Shown: positions 24,461-34,420, numbered from the stretch's first letter. The stretch is DNA of 64,000 nucleotides from Kutzneria viridogrisea (GCA_014138725.1 JACJID010000007.1:1-64000); one strand, 5' to 3'. Numbers and translations are program-made. Notes: a model not told the origin generated them from the sequence alone.

Positions 24461-26257
24461 ATGTGCTCCGACACGGACAAGTGGGTGCGGCTGCGCTCGG
24501 ACCTGGAGGCCTTGACCGTCGCGTTGGCTGACGCAGAGGAGCAGTGGTCCTCGTGGCTGGCCGCGGTGGAACCTGGGCAGCTGGGTAGTGCCCGCAACCT
24601 CGTGCACTACTGGGCGATCCGGCAACGGGACCTCAGGGACCTGCAACTCCGGCTCGCAGCCCTCGGGTTGTCCTCGCTCGGGCGCAGCGAACCGCATGTC
24701 GCGGCCACCCTCTATGCCGTCGAACGCGCCGTGTACGCGCTGTCCGGCATGCCCTGGCGTTCCTGCCGCAGAGCCCCGGCCCAACCGGGGGAAGGATCGC
24801 GGTGGTTGACCGATCGAGCCGCCGATCTGCTCGGCCCCGTTGCCCCCGGCCGCCGTGCCAGGGTGATGGTCACCCTGCCGTCCAGCGCAGCTGACGACCC
24901 CGATCTGGCACGGCGGCTCCTCGCCAGGGGAATGAGACTGGCCAGGATCAACTGCGCACACGACGACGCGGACGCCTGGCGCCGGATGACACACAACGTC
25001 CGGGAAGCGGCACGGTCGGCCAGCGGGGACTGTCGGATCGTGATGGACCTGGCCGGTCCGAAACTGCGCACAGGGCCACTTGCGCCAGGCCCAAAGGTCG
25101 TCCGATTGCGGCCAACCCGTGACCTGCTCGGCCGGGTCACCGCGCCAGCACGCTGCTGGTTGACCCCGGCTGAAAGGCGCATGGCGCCGCCCGATCCGCG
25201 GATGACATCAGTACCTGTGCCGATGGCCTGGCTGCTCGCCCGGCGCGATGGCGAGACCGTCACGGTGCGCGACACCCGTGGAGCCAACCGGGCACTTGTG
25301 CTGGCCAGGTGCGGCGACGGGATGATCGCCACTGTCGAGCGGACCACCTATTTGGCGACTGGCACCCCGCTCGCCGACTCCTGCACCGTCGGGGAACTGC
25401 CGGCGGTCGAGCAGCGCCTGCTGCTGCGCGCCGGTGACGTGCTGGAACTGACCAAGGACTGCGCTCCCGCACCGGTTGGCCCAGGTCAACTACGCATCGG
25501 CTGCACTTTGCCGGAGGCGATCGAGCACGCCGAAGTGGGGCAGCCGGTGCACATCGACGACGGCAAGATCAGCGGCCGGGTCATCGCCAGGACACCGGAA
25601 CTGCTCAAGGTCCGGATCACACGGGCCGGACCCAATGGCTCCCGGCTGGCTGGCGGCCGTGGCGTCAACCTCCCCGAGACGCGGCTACCGGTCTCGGCAC
25701 TGTCCAGCAAGGACCTGGCTGACCTGCCGACTGTGCTCGACCTGGCGGATGTCGTCGAGTTGTCCTTCGTGCGCGACGCCACTGACGTCGAACAGCTGTT
25801 CGGCGAGTTGGACCGGCTGGGTGACGACCGAGTCGGGGTCGTGCTGAAGATTGAGACCAAGCAGGCGTTCGAGCGGTTGCCGCAGGTGTTGCTGACCGCG
25901 ATGCGACGGCCTCGAGTCGGTGTGATGATCGCGCGCGGTGATCTGGCCGTCGAGTGCGGCTACGAGCGGTTGGCTGAGCTGCAGGAGGAGATCCTGTGGC
26001 TGTGCGAGGCCGCGCACTTGCCGGTGATCTGGGCGACCCAGGTGCTGGAGCAGTTGGCCAGGCGTGGCCGGCCGTCGCGGGCCGAGATCAGTGACGCGGC
26101 GATGAGCGAACGCGCCGAGTGCGTGATGCTGAACAAGGGGCCCTACATCGAAGAGGCCGTCAGCACGCTGGACAACGTGCTGCGACGCATGTCGAGGCAT
26201 CACTACAAGAAGAACGCCTTGCTGCGGTCACTGCACTCCTGGCGGCCGGACCAGTGA
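24461..26257 (+). CDS. Pyruvate-kinase-like protein with N-terminal extension
   Basis: A 598-residue protein from ATG 24461. The first 130 residues are helical and not part of a normal pyruvate kinase. The barrel follows: RRARVMVTLPSSAADDPDLA, LARINCAHDDADAW, VMDLAGPKLRTG, HIDDGKISGRV, VVLKIETKQAF, GVMIARGDLAVECG, VIWATQVLEQLARRGRPSRA. The usual RxNxSH is RINCAH (Ser to Ala). It ends after the barrel, without the regulatory C domain. Likely phosphoenolpyruvate to pyruvate with ATP formation, but the reaction is not certain. Such variants occur in actinobacterial dormancy clusters. Confidence 0.8.
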   Translation: MCSDTDKWVRLRSDLEALTVALADAEEQWSSWLAAVEPGQLGSARNLVHYWAIRQRDLRDLQLRLAALGLSSLGRSEPHVAATLYAVERAVYALSGMPWRSCRRAPAQPGEGSRWLTDRAADLLGPVAPGRRARVMVTLPSSAADDPDLARRLLARGMRLARINCAHDDADAWRRMTHNVREAARSASGDCRIVMDLAGPKLRTGPLAPGPKVVRLRPTRDLLGRVTAPARCWLTPAERRMAPPDPRMTSVPVPMAWLLARRDGETVTVRDTRGANRALVLARCGDGMIATVERTTYLATGTPLADSCTVGELPAVEQRLLLRAGDVLELTKDCAPAPVGPGQLRIGCTLPEAIEHAEVGQPVHIDDGKISGRVIARTPELLKVRITRAGPNGSRLAGGRGVNLPETRLPVSALSSKDLADLPTVLDLADVVELSFVRDATDVEQLFGELDRLGDDRVGVVLKIETKQAFERLPQVLLTAMRRPRVGVMIARGDLAVECGYERLAELQEEILWLCEAAHLPVIWATQVLEQLARRGRPSRAEISDAAMSERAECVMLNKGPYIEEAVSTLDNVLRRMSRHHYKKNALLRSLHSWRPDQ

Positions 26258-26657
26258 GGCAGGTTGTTGGATTCCTGTGCCAATCGATCTTGAGCGGGCG
26301 GCACGGCCATCGACAGCCGGCGCCCCGACGGATCGGTTGAACCTGGGTAGTTCGGATCGTGGGCATTCACCAGGCGTGCCAGGGACTCCGGGCTCGTGCC
26401 GTTACCTGGAGACGAGTACCTGGAGATCTTCCACACGTCCTCACCCACTCGGGTGCTACCACCAGCAGTCGTGAACCGGGACGGCCGTACCTGCGTCTGC
26501 CGGAAGGACATGTCCACGAACGCGCGGCTCCCTCAACTCGCCGATCGAGCATGCATTCGTGGTGCCGACCAACAATGCCGAAGCGCCCCCGGTACTGATG
26601 CCCCCGCTCGTGCTCTGGAGGCCATTCGGCTACGCCTTGCGGAGACGGGAACAGTTC
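26258..26657. other. Gene-free leader of the multicopper oxidase
   Basis: No convincing gene. An in-frame GTG at 26559 could extend the oxidase, but would push the Tat motif to residue 66. Two GGGAC-containing sites lie here: GGGACTCCGGGCTC at 26382 and GGGACGGCCGTACC at 26478. A GATCGGTTGAACCTG at 26333 resembles the end of IS30 elements seen at 11.7 kb. Confidence 0.4.
26478..26491 (+). promoter_or_regulatory. Possible DosR-like box before the multicopper oxidase
   Basis: GGGACGGCCGTACC matches the GGGAC-N4-GTCCC framework with one mismatch. It lacks the central TTTC seen at the other boxes and lies 167 bp before the preferred start, so support is weak. Confidence 0.3.
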
Positions 26658-28697
26658 ATGGACGACAGCACCGGCGCAACGCCCGTGCACGCATGCGCAG
26701 CAACTCGAATGACCCGCCGCACCCTTCTGCGCGCGGCCACACTAGGTGGCTTCGTCGCGGTGTCGATGCCTTCGCACGCCCAAGCCCGAGGCTCTGGACC
26801 GCGCCGACCGGCCCTCGCTGACCGCGGTGCGCGAACAGGCGGCACGCTGGACCCGGCACGGATCGCCAAGTACGCCACCGCCGTGCGGGTCCTACCAGTG
26901 ATGCCGCCCGGCGAGCCCGTGCCTGGCATCGACAACTACACGATCGGAGTGCGCCAGTTCCGGCAACAGATCCTGCCGCCCGGGCTGCCCAGCACGCTCG
27001 TGTGGGGCTATGGTTCGACATTCGACGCCACAACCTTCCACAGTCCCGGGTTCACCATCGAGGCACGCGCCGGCCGTCCCGTCCGGGTCACCTGGGTGAA
27101 CCAGCTGGTCGACGGCGACGGCCACTTCCTGCCCCACCTGTTACCGGTCGACCAGACGCTGCACTGGGCCAATCCCGCTGGTGGCGTCTCAGGCCGGGAC
27201 AGCTGCCCCATGTTCACCACGACACCTGGCGCCTACACCGGCCCCGTGCCGGTGGTGGCACACCTGCACGGTGCGCACTGCAGCGAGGAGAACGACGGCT
27301 ATCCGTCGGCCTGGTACCTCCCGGCCGCCCGCGACCTGCCCGCCGGGTACGCGACGGTCGGTTCGTTCTACGACCGCCACCGCGCCCAGGCAGCGGACCG
27401 TCTGGCCGTGAACTGGCTGCCCGGCACCGCCGTCTGCCAGTATCCCAACGACCAGCCCGCAAGCACGCTGTGGTACCACGACCACACGTTGGGGATGACC
27501 CGGGTGAACGTCCACGCCGGACTGGCCGGCTACTACCTGATCCGTGGTGGCGACTGGGACCTCCCACCCGGCACGTTGCCCGAGCCGGCCCCCCGACACG
27601 GCGGCCTGCCCGACACACGTCACCACGAGATCGCCCTCGTGGTCCAGGACCGCTCGTTCAACCGGGACGGATCCATCTTCTTCCCAACCGGCCGCGGCTT
27701 CTTCGGTGACACGCCACCGGATGCCACGTTCATCCCGGTCAGCGACGTGCCGCCGATCTGGAACCCGGAGTCCTTCGGCAACACGATGGTGGTCAACGGC
27801 CGCACCTGGCCCGTACTGGCGGTCGAGCCACGCAGGTACCGGTTCCGATTCCTCAACGCGTGCAACGCCCGCACCCTGATCCTCAAGATCGCACACAATC
27901 CGCTCGCCGCCAGGCCTGCGCGATCAGCACTGCCGTTCTGGCAGATCGGTTCGGACGGCGGCTTCCTGCGCGCTCCCGTACAGCTCGCGCAACTGCTGTG
28001 CGCACCGGCCGAACGCGCCGACGTCATCGTCGACTTCACCGGCCTCACGGTCGGCACCGAGCTGTACCTCATCAACGAGGGCCCGGACATGGCGTTCAAC
28101 GGGGCCGCCGACGCCACGCCCGCCGACCCTGCCACCACGGGGCAGGTGATGAAGTTCGTCGTGACACCGCTGACCTCGCCGGACACCAGCGTGCCGCCAG
28201 CGCACCTGACCCTGCCCGCGCCCAGGCCTGCGACGGCTTCCGACCACACCTGGAAGATTTCGCTGAACGAGATGCGCTCGCGGTCCTACCCACAGGCTCC
28301 GGCCACCGCCATGTTGGGCACTGTCCACGCGGACGGCACAGCCAATCCGCTGCGATGGGGAGCCCCCGTCACCGAGACCCCGGTCGTGAACGCCACGCAG
28401 ACGTGGGAAATCGCGAACTTCACCGCGGACGCGCATCCGATCCACATCCACCAGGTGCAGTTCCAGATCACCAACCGACAGCCCTTCGGTGGATCACCCC
28501 GTCCGCCGGAGAGCTGGGAAACCGGGCTCAAGGACACGGTGATCGCCTACCCGAACGAGTTCACCCGGTTCACCGCGCGCTTCGACATCCCCGGACGCTA
28601 CGTCCTGCACTGCCACATCCTGGACCACGAGGACAACGAGATGATGCGACCGATCCAAGCCGTGCTCCCTCGACCATCTGCCGCGCAGACGACGTGA
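26658..28697 (+). CDS. Multicopper oxidase (CotA/bilirubin-oxidase-like), Tat-exported
   Basis: About 679 residues from ATG 26658; a Tat signal (MTRRTLLRAATLGGFVAVS) begins at Met 26709, a possible alternative start. All four copper motifs are present: HLHGAHCSEENDG, TLWYHDHTLGMTR, HPIHIHQVQF, and HCHILDHEDNEMM with the type 1 Cys/His/Met. The three-domain layout and the GAYTGPVPVVAHLHG loop resemble CotA-like oxidases. It would oxidise metals or phenolics and reduce O2 outside the membrane. With the cupredoxin and CopA relic it suggests copper handling. Confidence 0.93.
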   Translation: MDDSTGATPVHACAATRMTRRTLLRAATLGGFVAVSMPSHAQARGSGPRRPALADRGARTGGTLDPARIAKYATAVRVLPVMPPGEPVPGIDNYTIGVRQFRQQILPPGLPSTLVWGYGSTFDATTFHSPGFTIEARAGRPVRVTWVNQLVDGDGHFLPHLLPVDQTLHWANPAGGVSGRDSCPMFTTTPGAYTGPVPVVAHLHGAHCSEENDGYPSAWYLPAARDLPAGYATVGSFYDRHRAQAADRLAVNWLPGTAVCQYPNDQPASTLWYHDHTLGMTRVNVHAGLAGYYLIRGGDWDLPPGTLPEPAPRHGGLPDTRHHEIALVVQDRSFNRDGSIFFPTGRGFFGDTPPDATFIPVSDVPPIWNPESFGNTMVVNGRTWPVLAVEPRRYRFRFLNACNARTLILKIAHNPLAARPARSALPFWQIGSDGGFLRAPVQLAQLLCAPAERADVIVDFTGLTVGTELYLINEGPDMAFNGAADATPADPATTGQVMKFVVTPLTSPDTSVPPAHLTLPAPRPATASDHTWKISLNEMRSRSYPQAPATAMLGTVHADGTANPLRWGAPVTETPVVNATQTWEIANFTADAHPIHIHQVQFQITNRQPFGGSPRPPESWETGLKDTVIAYPNEFTRFTARFDIPGRYVLHCHILDHEDNEMMRPIQAVLPRPSAAQTT

Positions 28698-28866
28698 GCT
28701 CGGCGAGGGCCGGAAACCTGCCAACGGTCGCACTGACGCGCTCGACCTGTCCGTGCCAGCCACGCCTTCCGGCTCTTACCGCATTCTCACCACGGTCACA
28801 TCAAGCCCTCACCCGATTAGGCAATGGTGATCACCGTTGGTTCCGGATCGATCCACGAGGGAAGTA

Positions 28867-29448
28867 ATGAGCACCATCAACGGTCTGCCGGCCCATATCC
28901 TGCTCGTGCACGCGATCGTCGTGTTGCTGCCGTTGAGCGCCCTGCTGCTGGTGCTGAGCGCCGTCTGGGCCAAGGCGCGGCGCATGCTCGCCCTGCCGAA
29001 CGCGCTGCTGGCCGTGCTCGTGCTGATCCTGGTCCCGATCACCACCGATGCCGGTGAATGGCTGGAGCGACGCGTCCCCCGCACGTCGCTGCTGCACGCA
29101 CACACCGAATTGGGTGACACGGCCCTGTTTGTCGCGATCCCAGTGGCGGTCCTCGTGCTCGTCGTGTGGTGGCGCCAGCGCGAAAGTGCCATCGCGTCGC
29201 AGCCGTCTGCCGAGTTCGGTGTGGACGAAGTCGCGGGTAGCGGCACGTCGACGATGACCATGACAGCTGTGCGTCGCAGGACTTTCCTGGCCCCGGCCTC
29301 CAGGGCGGTCACCACGGTGATCGCGGTCCTCGCAGTGCTGGTCGCTGGTGCGGCCTGCTACCAGGTCTACCGCATCGGCGACTCGGGTGCGCAGGCCAGC
29401 TGGCAGGGTCGGTTCAGCTCCGAGCCCGCTCCCCGCGGCGGCCACTGA
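28867..29448 (+). CDS. DUF2231-family membrane protein
   Basis: A 193-residue integral membrane protein. ATG 28867 follows GAGGGAAG. Segments: INGLPAHILLVHAIVVLLPL, LLAVLVLILVPITTDAGEWL, TALFVAIPVAVLVLVVWWRQ, AVTTVIAVLAVLVAGAACYQ. Conserved His residues (PAH, LVH, HAHTELGD) fit the DUF2231 pattern and could bind haem or metal, which is unproven. It is the first gene of a tight run through ApbE at 34.27 kb. Confidence 0.85.
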   Translation: MSTINGLPAHILLVHAIVVLLPLSALLLVLSAVWAKARRMLALPNALLAVLVLILVPITTDAGEWLERRVPRTSLLHAHTELGDTALFVAIPVAVLVLVVWWRQRESAIASQPSAEFGVDEVAGSGTSTMTMTAVRRRTFLAPASRAVTTVIAVLAVLVAGAACYQVYRIGDSGAQASWQGRFSSEPAPRGGH

Positions 29449-29573
29449 CCGAAGTGCCCGAACAGAGCAGCGAGCCCGACCACACCGGGCACGGACCTGG
29501 CGGCAGTGACGCCGCGGCACGCGAATCGGTACGGCACCGCACCGACTGGGCGCCGTGGCGGCATCATGGTGCG

Positions 29574-30263
29574 GTGCCGTACCGAGTGCTGGTCGCAGAC
29601 GACGACCGGGCGATCCGTGAGTCGTTGGTGCGCGCCCTGGAACTGGAGGGCTACGAGGTAGTCGAGGTCAGTGACGGTGTCGACACACTGGCCACGGCCC
29701 GGCGCGAGCGGTTCGACGTGCTGATCCTGGACGTGATGATGCCGTCCGTGGACGGACTCGGCGTGTGCCGGGTGCTGCGGGCCGACGGGGACGGCACGCC
29801 GATCCTGATGCTCACCGCGCGGGTGGAGACCACCGATCGGGTGGCCGGGCTCGATGCGGGGGCCGACGACTACCTGCCCAAGCCGTTCGAGCTGGACGAA
29901 CTGCTCGCCCGGCTGCGGGCGCTGCTGCGGCGCGCCGCCCCGGACGCCGCGGGTGGGCCGGGCCAGCGGCTGCGGTTGGACCGGCTGACCGTCGATCCCG
30001 GTGCGCGGCGGGTGTGGTGGCTCGACACCGAGATCAGCCTGTCCAAGACCGAGTTCGACCTGCTGGAACTGCTCGTCCGCAACACCGGGATCGTGCTGGA
30101 CCGAGCCACGATCTACCGGCGCATCTGGGGCTACGAGTTCGGCCCGGAGTCGAAGAACCTGGCCGTCTACATAGGCTACCTGCGGCGGAAGCTCGAGGAG
30201 GCGGGTGCCCCTGAGCTGATCCACACGGTGCGCGGCGTCGGCTATTCGGTGCGATCGACGTGA
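29574..30263 (+). CDS. OmpR-family response regulator
   Basis: A 229-residue two-component regulator. GTG 29574 gives the standard start ([20 protein letters not shown]); an in-frame start at 29454 would add 40 unlikely residues. Receiver Asp is in [15 protein letters not shown], with DD acid pair at the N-terminus and Lys in LPKPFELDE. The winged-helix output domain has [20 protein letters not shown] and [12 protein letters not shown]. It resembles MprA/TcrR-type actinobacterial regulators. It overlaps the kinase start (GTGA), so the pair is coupled. Confidence 0.93.
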   Translation: MPYRVLVADDDRAIRESLVRALELEGYEVVEVSDGVDTLATARRERFDVLILDVMMPSVDGLGVCRVLRADGDGTPILMLTARVETTDRVAGLDAGADDYLPKPFELDELLARLRALLRRAAPDAAGGPGQRLRLDRLTVDPGARRVWWLDTEISLSKTEFDLLELLVRNTGIVLDRATIYRRIWGYEFGPESKNLAVYIGYLRRKLEEAGAPELIHTVRGVGYSVRST

Positions 30264-31615
30264 ATCTCGCTGCCCGGCTCGCGCTCGCCTTCGCCGCCGT
30301 CGGCGCGGTGGTCGCGATTCTGGTCGGCGTGTTCAGCTACCAGACCGCGTCCGACCGGATCCACGAGGAACTCGACCGCACGCTGTTGACCACCGCCGCG
30401 GCGATCTCCACTGGGGCGACCGCGGTGCTCGCACCGAACCCGGCGATCACCGGCCCGGGCAACGACCATGACCAGGCGCAGCCGATGGTCGCCCAGCGGA
30501 TCGTCCCTGACGGGAGCGTCCAGCGCGTTGGCGGCCGCCTGGCCGCCCTGCCGATCACCCTGGACGAACGAGCCCTGGCCGTGCGGGGCAAGCCCGGCGA
30601 GCACCTCTACTACGACGTCACCGCGGGCCCGGACGACTACCGCGTCGTCACCGTCGCCCTGAGCTCCGGCCAGGGCGCACTGCAACTGGGCATCGACGTC
30701 GACGGGACGCGGCACGTCCTGTCCTCGCTGGCCACCCGAATCACCCTGGTCAGTGCGCTGGTGCTGGTGGCAGCGGCGGCCGCCGGGTGGTTGATCGCCC
30801 GCCGCGTCACCCGGCCGCTGGTCCGGCTGACCAGGCTGGCCGAGCAGGTCAGCTCCAGTGGCCGGCTCGACGTCGAGGTGCCCGTCGATGGCCGCGACGA
30901 GGTGGGCCGGCTCGCCACGTCGTTCGACGCGATGCTCAGCCGCCTCGCCACCTCACGCGACGACCAGGAACGCCTGGTGCAGGACGCCGCGCACGAACTG
31001 CGGACGCCGTTGACCAGCCTGCGCACCAATGCCCGGGTCCTGCGCCGCTTCGGCGAACTCAACCCTGGCGCGCAGGAGCGGCTGCTCGAGGACGTCGACG
31101 GCGAGACCCGCGAGCTGACACACCTGGTGGACGAACTGGTCGAACTGGCCACCCGCCGCTACGAGGAGGAACCGCCGGAGCCGGTGGACCTCGCCGAGGT
31201 CGTGACACGCGCCGCGGAGCGGGTTCGGCGGCGCTCCGGACGAGAAATCCGTGTTGACGCCGAACCAGTGCGCATGCTCGGGCGGGCCCGAGCACTCGAT
31301 CGCGCGGTGACCAACCTGCTGGAGAACGCGGTGAAGTTCGACCGCACCGGGACGGTCGAGGTCGTGCTGCGTGGCGGCCACGTCGAGGTGCGCGACCGCG
31401 GGCCCGGCATCGCTGAGGCCGACCGGGCGCACGTGTTCGACCGGTTCTACCGCGCCGACACCGCACGTGCCCTGCCCGGATCGGGGCTGGGCCTGGCGAT
31501 CGTGCGGCAGGTCGCGCTGGCGCACGGCGGTGAGGTCACCGTGACGGCCCGGCCCGGCGGCGGTGCCGTGGTGGGGTTCGCGGTGGCCGACGACCGGCTC
31601 TCACCGGACTCTTAA
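30260..31615 (+). CDS. Sensor histidine kinase (MprB-like)
   Basis: A 451-residue kinase with two transmembrane segments (about 5-25 and 158-178) bracketing an extracytoplasmic sensor of about 130 residues. HAMP, then HisKA with phospho-acceptor His in [20 protein letters not shown], then HATPase: N box [10 protein letters not shown]1 DRGPGI, G2 [12 protein letters not shown]. All catalytic motifs are intact. It is coupled to the response regulator and upstream of a redox membrane module, so it may sense envelope or redox state (inference). Confidence 0.93.
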   Translation: MNLAARLALAFAAVGAVVAILVGVFSYQTASDRIHEELDRTLLTTAAAISTGATAVLAPNPAITGPGNDHDQAQPMVAQRIVPDGSVQRVGGRLAALPITLDERALAVRGKPGEHLYYDVTAGPDDYRVVTVALSSGQGALQLGIDVDGTRHVLSSLATRITLVSALVLVAAAAAGWLIARRVTRPLVRLTRLAEQVSSSGRLDVEVPVDGRDEVGRLATSFDAMLSRLATSRDDQERLVQDAAHELRTPLTSLRTNARVLRRFGELNPGAQERLLEDVDGETRELTHLVDELVELATRRYEEEPPEPVDLAEVVTRAAERVRRRSGREIRVDAEPVRMLGRARALDRAVTNLLENAVKFDRTGTVEVVLRGGHVEVRDRGPGIAEADRAHVFDRFYRADTARALPGSGLGLAIVRQVALAHGGEVTVTARPGGGAVVGFAVADDRLSPDS

Positions 31616-31651
31616 CCGCGCCAAGCTCGCTCCTCACCCGGCGAGGGCAGG

Positions 31652-33073
31652 GTGGCGGGAAACCGATCTCAGGAGCCCTCGTTGACCGTCACCCACCGCG
31701 CCGCCACACCACTCGCGCCGAGGCGGCCGCGTCCCGTCCGGGTGTGGTGGCGCGACGTCTGCGGGCTGACGGCCTGGTTCAGTGTGCTGTTCGTGCTGGC
31801 GCTGTGGGTGTCCGGCCGCGGCGTGCAGGACCTCGCAGCGGACCCGTTGACTTCGCTGGGACGGCTGACCGGTCTGGTCTCAGCGGACCTGCTGCTGCTC
31901 CAGGTGCTGCTGATGGCCCGGATCCCGTGGGCGGAACGTGGATACGGCCAGGACGAGCTGGCCCGCCGACACCGGACGGTGGGATTCGGCTCGGTGACGC
32001 TGGTGCTCGCGCACATCACGCTGATCAGCCTCGGCTACGCCGCGACCGACCACAGTGGACTCCTGCGTGAAGTGTGGGACCTGGTCACCACCTATCCCGG
32101 CATGCTGCTGGCCACGGCCGCAACGGCGGCCCTGGTCCTGGTCGCGGCGACCTCGATGCGCGCCGCCCGGCGGAAGCTGCGGTACGAGTCCTGGCATCTG
32201 CTGCACCTCTACTCCTATCTCGGCGTCGGGCTGGCGCTGCCGCACCAGCTGTGGACCGGTGCGGATTTCACCGCGTCCCCGGTCGCGACCGTGTTCTGGT
32301 GGACGGCCTACGCCCTGGCCATCGGGGCGCTGCTGGTCTGGCGGGTCGCCGTGCCGATCGTGAGCAACCTGCGGCACCGACTGGTCGTCGACCGCGTGGT
32401 CCACGAGGCACCCGGCGTGGTGTCGGTGTACCTGCGCGGGCGGGCCCCCGGGCGGCTCCCGGTCGCGGCAGGTCAGTTCTTCGTGTGGCGGTTCGTCGAC
32501 GGTCCTGGGTTCACCCGCGGCCACCCGTTCTCGCTTTCGGCCGCGCCCAACGGTGTCCACCTGCGGATCACGGCGAAGAACCTGGGCGAGGGCAGTGCCC
32601 GCCTGGCACGGCTGCGGCCGGGTACCCGAGCGCCGTTCGAAGGCCCTTACGGTCGGCTCGGCTCGGTGCGCAGCGGCCCGAAGGTCACCCTGATCGCCGC
32701 CGGGATCGGCATCACGCCGTTGCGGGCGCTGCTGGAGGCGATGCCCTACCGGCCCGGCGACGCCGTGCTCCTCTACCGCGCCGGCTCCCCCGGCGATGTC
32801 GTGTTCCGCCGGGAACTCGACGCGATTGCCGCCCAGCGCGGGGTCCACCTGGCGTACCTGTACGGCCGCCGGCCCCGTGCGCGGACGTCCTGGCTGCCAG
32901 ACCGCTACCGGGGCGCCTCCGACGCGCACGTTCTGCGGCACTTGGTCCCGGACATCGCCGAACACGACATCTACGTGTGCGGCCCCGAGGCGTGGACCGC
33001 GGCCGTTGTCGCTTCGGCGCGAGCTGCCGGCGTGGCCCGCAGCCGCATCCACACCGAGAGTTTCGCCTGGTAG
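31652..33073 (+). CDS. Ferric-reductase-like membrane flavoprotein
   Basis: A 473-residue protein. The N-terminal half has six membrane segments with haem-binding His candidates (RRHRTVGFGSVTLVLAHITL and ESWHLLHLYSYLGVGLALPH), the FRD/cytochrome b-like fold. The C-terminal half is a ferredoxin-reductase module: FAD-binding RGHPFSLSAAP, NAD(P)-binding VTLIAAGIGITPLRALLEAM, and the ending YVCGPEAWT. It should pass electrons from NAD(P)H across the membrane. It is followed by an FMN-binding protein and ApbE, suggesting the flavin protein is its electron acceptor. Confidence 0.9.
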   Translation: MAGNRSQEPSLTVTHRAATPLAPRRPRPVRVWWRDVCGLTAWFSVLFVLALWVSGRGVQDLAADPLTSLGRLTGLVSADLLLLQVLLMARIPWAERGYGQDELARRHRTVGFGSVTLVLAHITLISLGYAATDHSGLLREVWDLVTTYPGMLLATAATAALVLVAATSMRAARRKLRYESWHLLHLYSYLGVGLALPHQLWTGADFTASPVATVFWWTAYALAIGALLVWRVAVPIVSNLRHRLVVDRVVHEAPGVVSVYLRGRAPGRLPVAAGQFFVWRFVDGPGFTRGHPFSLSAAPNGVHLRITAKNLGEGSARLARLRPGTRAPFEGPYGRLGSVRSGPKVTLIAAGIGITPLRALLEAMPYRPGDAVLLYRAGSPGDVVFRRELDAIAAQRGVHLAYLYGRRPRARTSWLPDRYRGASDAHVLRHLVPDIAEHDIYVCGPEAWTAAVVASARAAGVARSRIHTESFAW

Positions 33074-33086
33074 GAAGGACCGACGA

Positions 33087-33563
33087 ATGCGAAGGATCGC
33101 CCTGGTCTTCGCGGCCACGGTGTCGGTGGTGGTGCTGCTGTTCAGCTACCGCACCAGCACCCACCCGGACGCACTCGCCGCTACCGGACCGCGGACTCGG
33201 GTGTCGGCCGGCACGGCCGCGCCGAGCCCTTCGTCCACCCCGGCGACGCCCGGCAGCGCCCCTTCGGCGACAGGCGGCGCTGGTGTGAGCGGAAGGTACG
33301 ACGGTGGTGCGGTCCAGACCCGCTACGGTCCGGTGCAGGTCCGCATCACGCTGTCCGGTGGGCGGATCACCAACGCCCAGGCCCTGCAGGTGCCCAGCGG
33401 GAGCGGCCGCGACATCGAGATCAACGACATGGCCGTGCCCGTGCTGGTGCAGGAAACTCTGCAGGCGCAAAGCGCCCAGATCGACACCGTCAGCGGCGCC
33501 ACCTACACCTCCGAGGGCTACATCGAGTCCCTGCAGTCCGCGATAGACGCGGCGCACCGGTGA
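33087..33563 (+). CDS. FMN-binding domain protein (exported, covalent flavin)
   Basis: A 158-residue protein with an N-terminal signal anchor (IALVFAATVSVVVLLFSY), a Ser/Thr/Pro-rich linker, and an FMN_bind domain (about 75-158): YGPVQVRITLSGGRITNAQ, INDMAVPVLVQETL, and DTVSGATYTSEGYIESLQSA. The SGAT motif is the site where ApbE links FMN to Thr. It should sit outside the membrane and take electrons from the preceding ferric-reductase-like protein. Confidence 0.93.
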   Translation: MRRIALVFAATVSVVVLLFSYRTSTHPDALAATGPRTRVSAGTAAPSPSSTPATPGSAPSATGGAGVSGRYDGGAVQTRYGPVQVRITLSGGRITNAQALQVPSGSGRDIEINDMAVPVLVQETLQAQSAQIDTVSGATYTSEGYIESLQSAIDAAHR

Positions 33564-34270
33564 CTGACCGACGCGCCTGGGTGGAGCAGGTCATGGGCAT
33601 GCCAGTCAGCCTGCACCTGCGCGGCCCCGGCATCCGCGATGATCCACGCGCGGCCGCCGCCGCGACCGGCGTGTTCACCTTCCTGCGCGAAGTCGACCAA
33701 CTGTTCAGCACCTACCGTGAGGACAGCGAGATCAGCGCGATCCGCCGCGGCCGACCTGGCCGCCATCCGCTGGTCCGTGAGGTGCTCGCGTTGTGCCTGG
33801 AAGCCCGGGACCGTACCGAAGGCTGGTTCGACCCCTGGCTTCCCGGCGGCTTGGATCCCTCCGGTCTGGTGAAGGGCTGGGCGGTCGAGCGCGCCGCGGC
33901 CGCGCTGCATGCTCTTGACGACGTCGACCACTGTCTCAACGCGGGGGGCGATATCGCCCTGCACGTCGCGTCGCCGTCCCGGCCCGCGTGGCGGGTGGGC
34001 ATCGAGGATCCGCGCGATCCGCACGCCCTGCTCGGCGTTCGGACGATCCGGACCGGCGCGGTCGCGACGTCCGGCACCGCCGCTCGCGGCCCGCACATCA
34101 TCGACCCCCACCGTGGGATGCCGGCCGCCGGTCTGCTGTCGGTGACGGTATCCGGTCCGTCCCTGCTGTGGGCCGACGTCTACGCCACCGCGGCGTTCGC
34201 CCACGGACCCGGTGCCCAGGCGTGGCTCCGGCAGCGAGCACCGGAGTACGAGATCACCGTGGTGGCCTGA
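33560..34270 (+). CDS. apbE: FAD:protein FMN transferase (ApbE)
   Basis: A 236-residue flavin transferase that attaches FMN to Thr of FMN_bind proteins. GTG 33560 overlaps the FMN-binding gene stop (GTGA). Motifs: DQLFSTYREDSEISAIRRG, HCLNAGGDIALHV, and AVATSGTAARGPHIIDPHRG (the FAD/Mg site). It is shorter than typical ApbE (about 300) and has no signal peptide, so it may act in the cytosol or be secreted in a folded state by another route. The obvious substrate is its neighbour. Confidence 0.9.
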   Translation: MTDRRAWVEQVMGMPVSLHLRGPGIRDDPRAAAAATGVFTFLREVDQLFSTYREDSEISAIRRGRPGRHPLVREVLALCLEARDRTEGWFDPWLPGGLDPSGLVKGWAVERAAAALHALDDVDHCLNAGGDIALHVASPSRPAWRVGIEDPRDPHALLGVRTIRTGAVATSGTAARGPHIIDPHRGMPAAGLLSVTVSGPSLLWADVYATAAFAHGPGAQAWLRQRAPEYEITVVA

Positions 34271-34420
34271 GCCCCTCGGGCGGAGTGCGTGTCAGGCTCC
34301 GCAGCCCGCCGGGACCTCAACCGTCCCAGCGCGAACCGGTGGCTTCACGGTCGATGCGGACCTCGAGCGAGGCACTGCCGCCAGGTGATCGTGGACGCGA
34401 TCTTGTACCTGCGTGTTCCC

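Noticed and set aside
26327-26345. GATCGGTTGAACCTG resembling an IS30 terminal repeat
   Set aside because: Only about 12 bases match and no partner end or transposase fragment is nearby.
34311-34327. GGGAC..GTCCC inverted repeat after apbE
   Set aside because: Spacer is 7 nt, not the 4 nt of the DosR-like motif, and the 5-bp arms are too short for a credible terminator.
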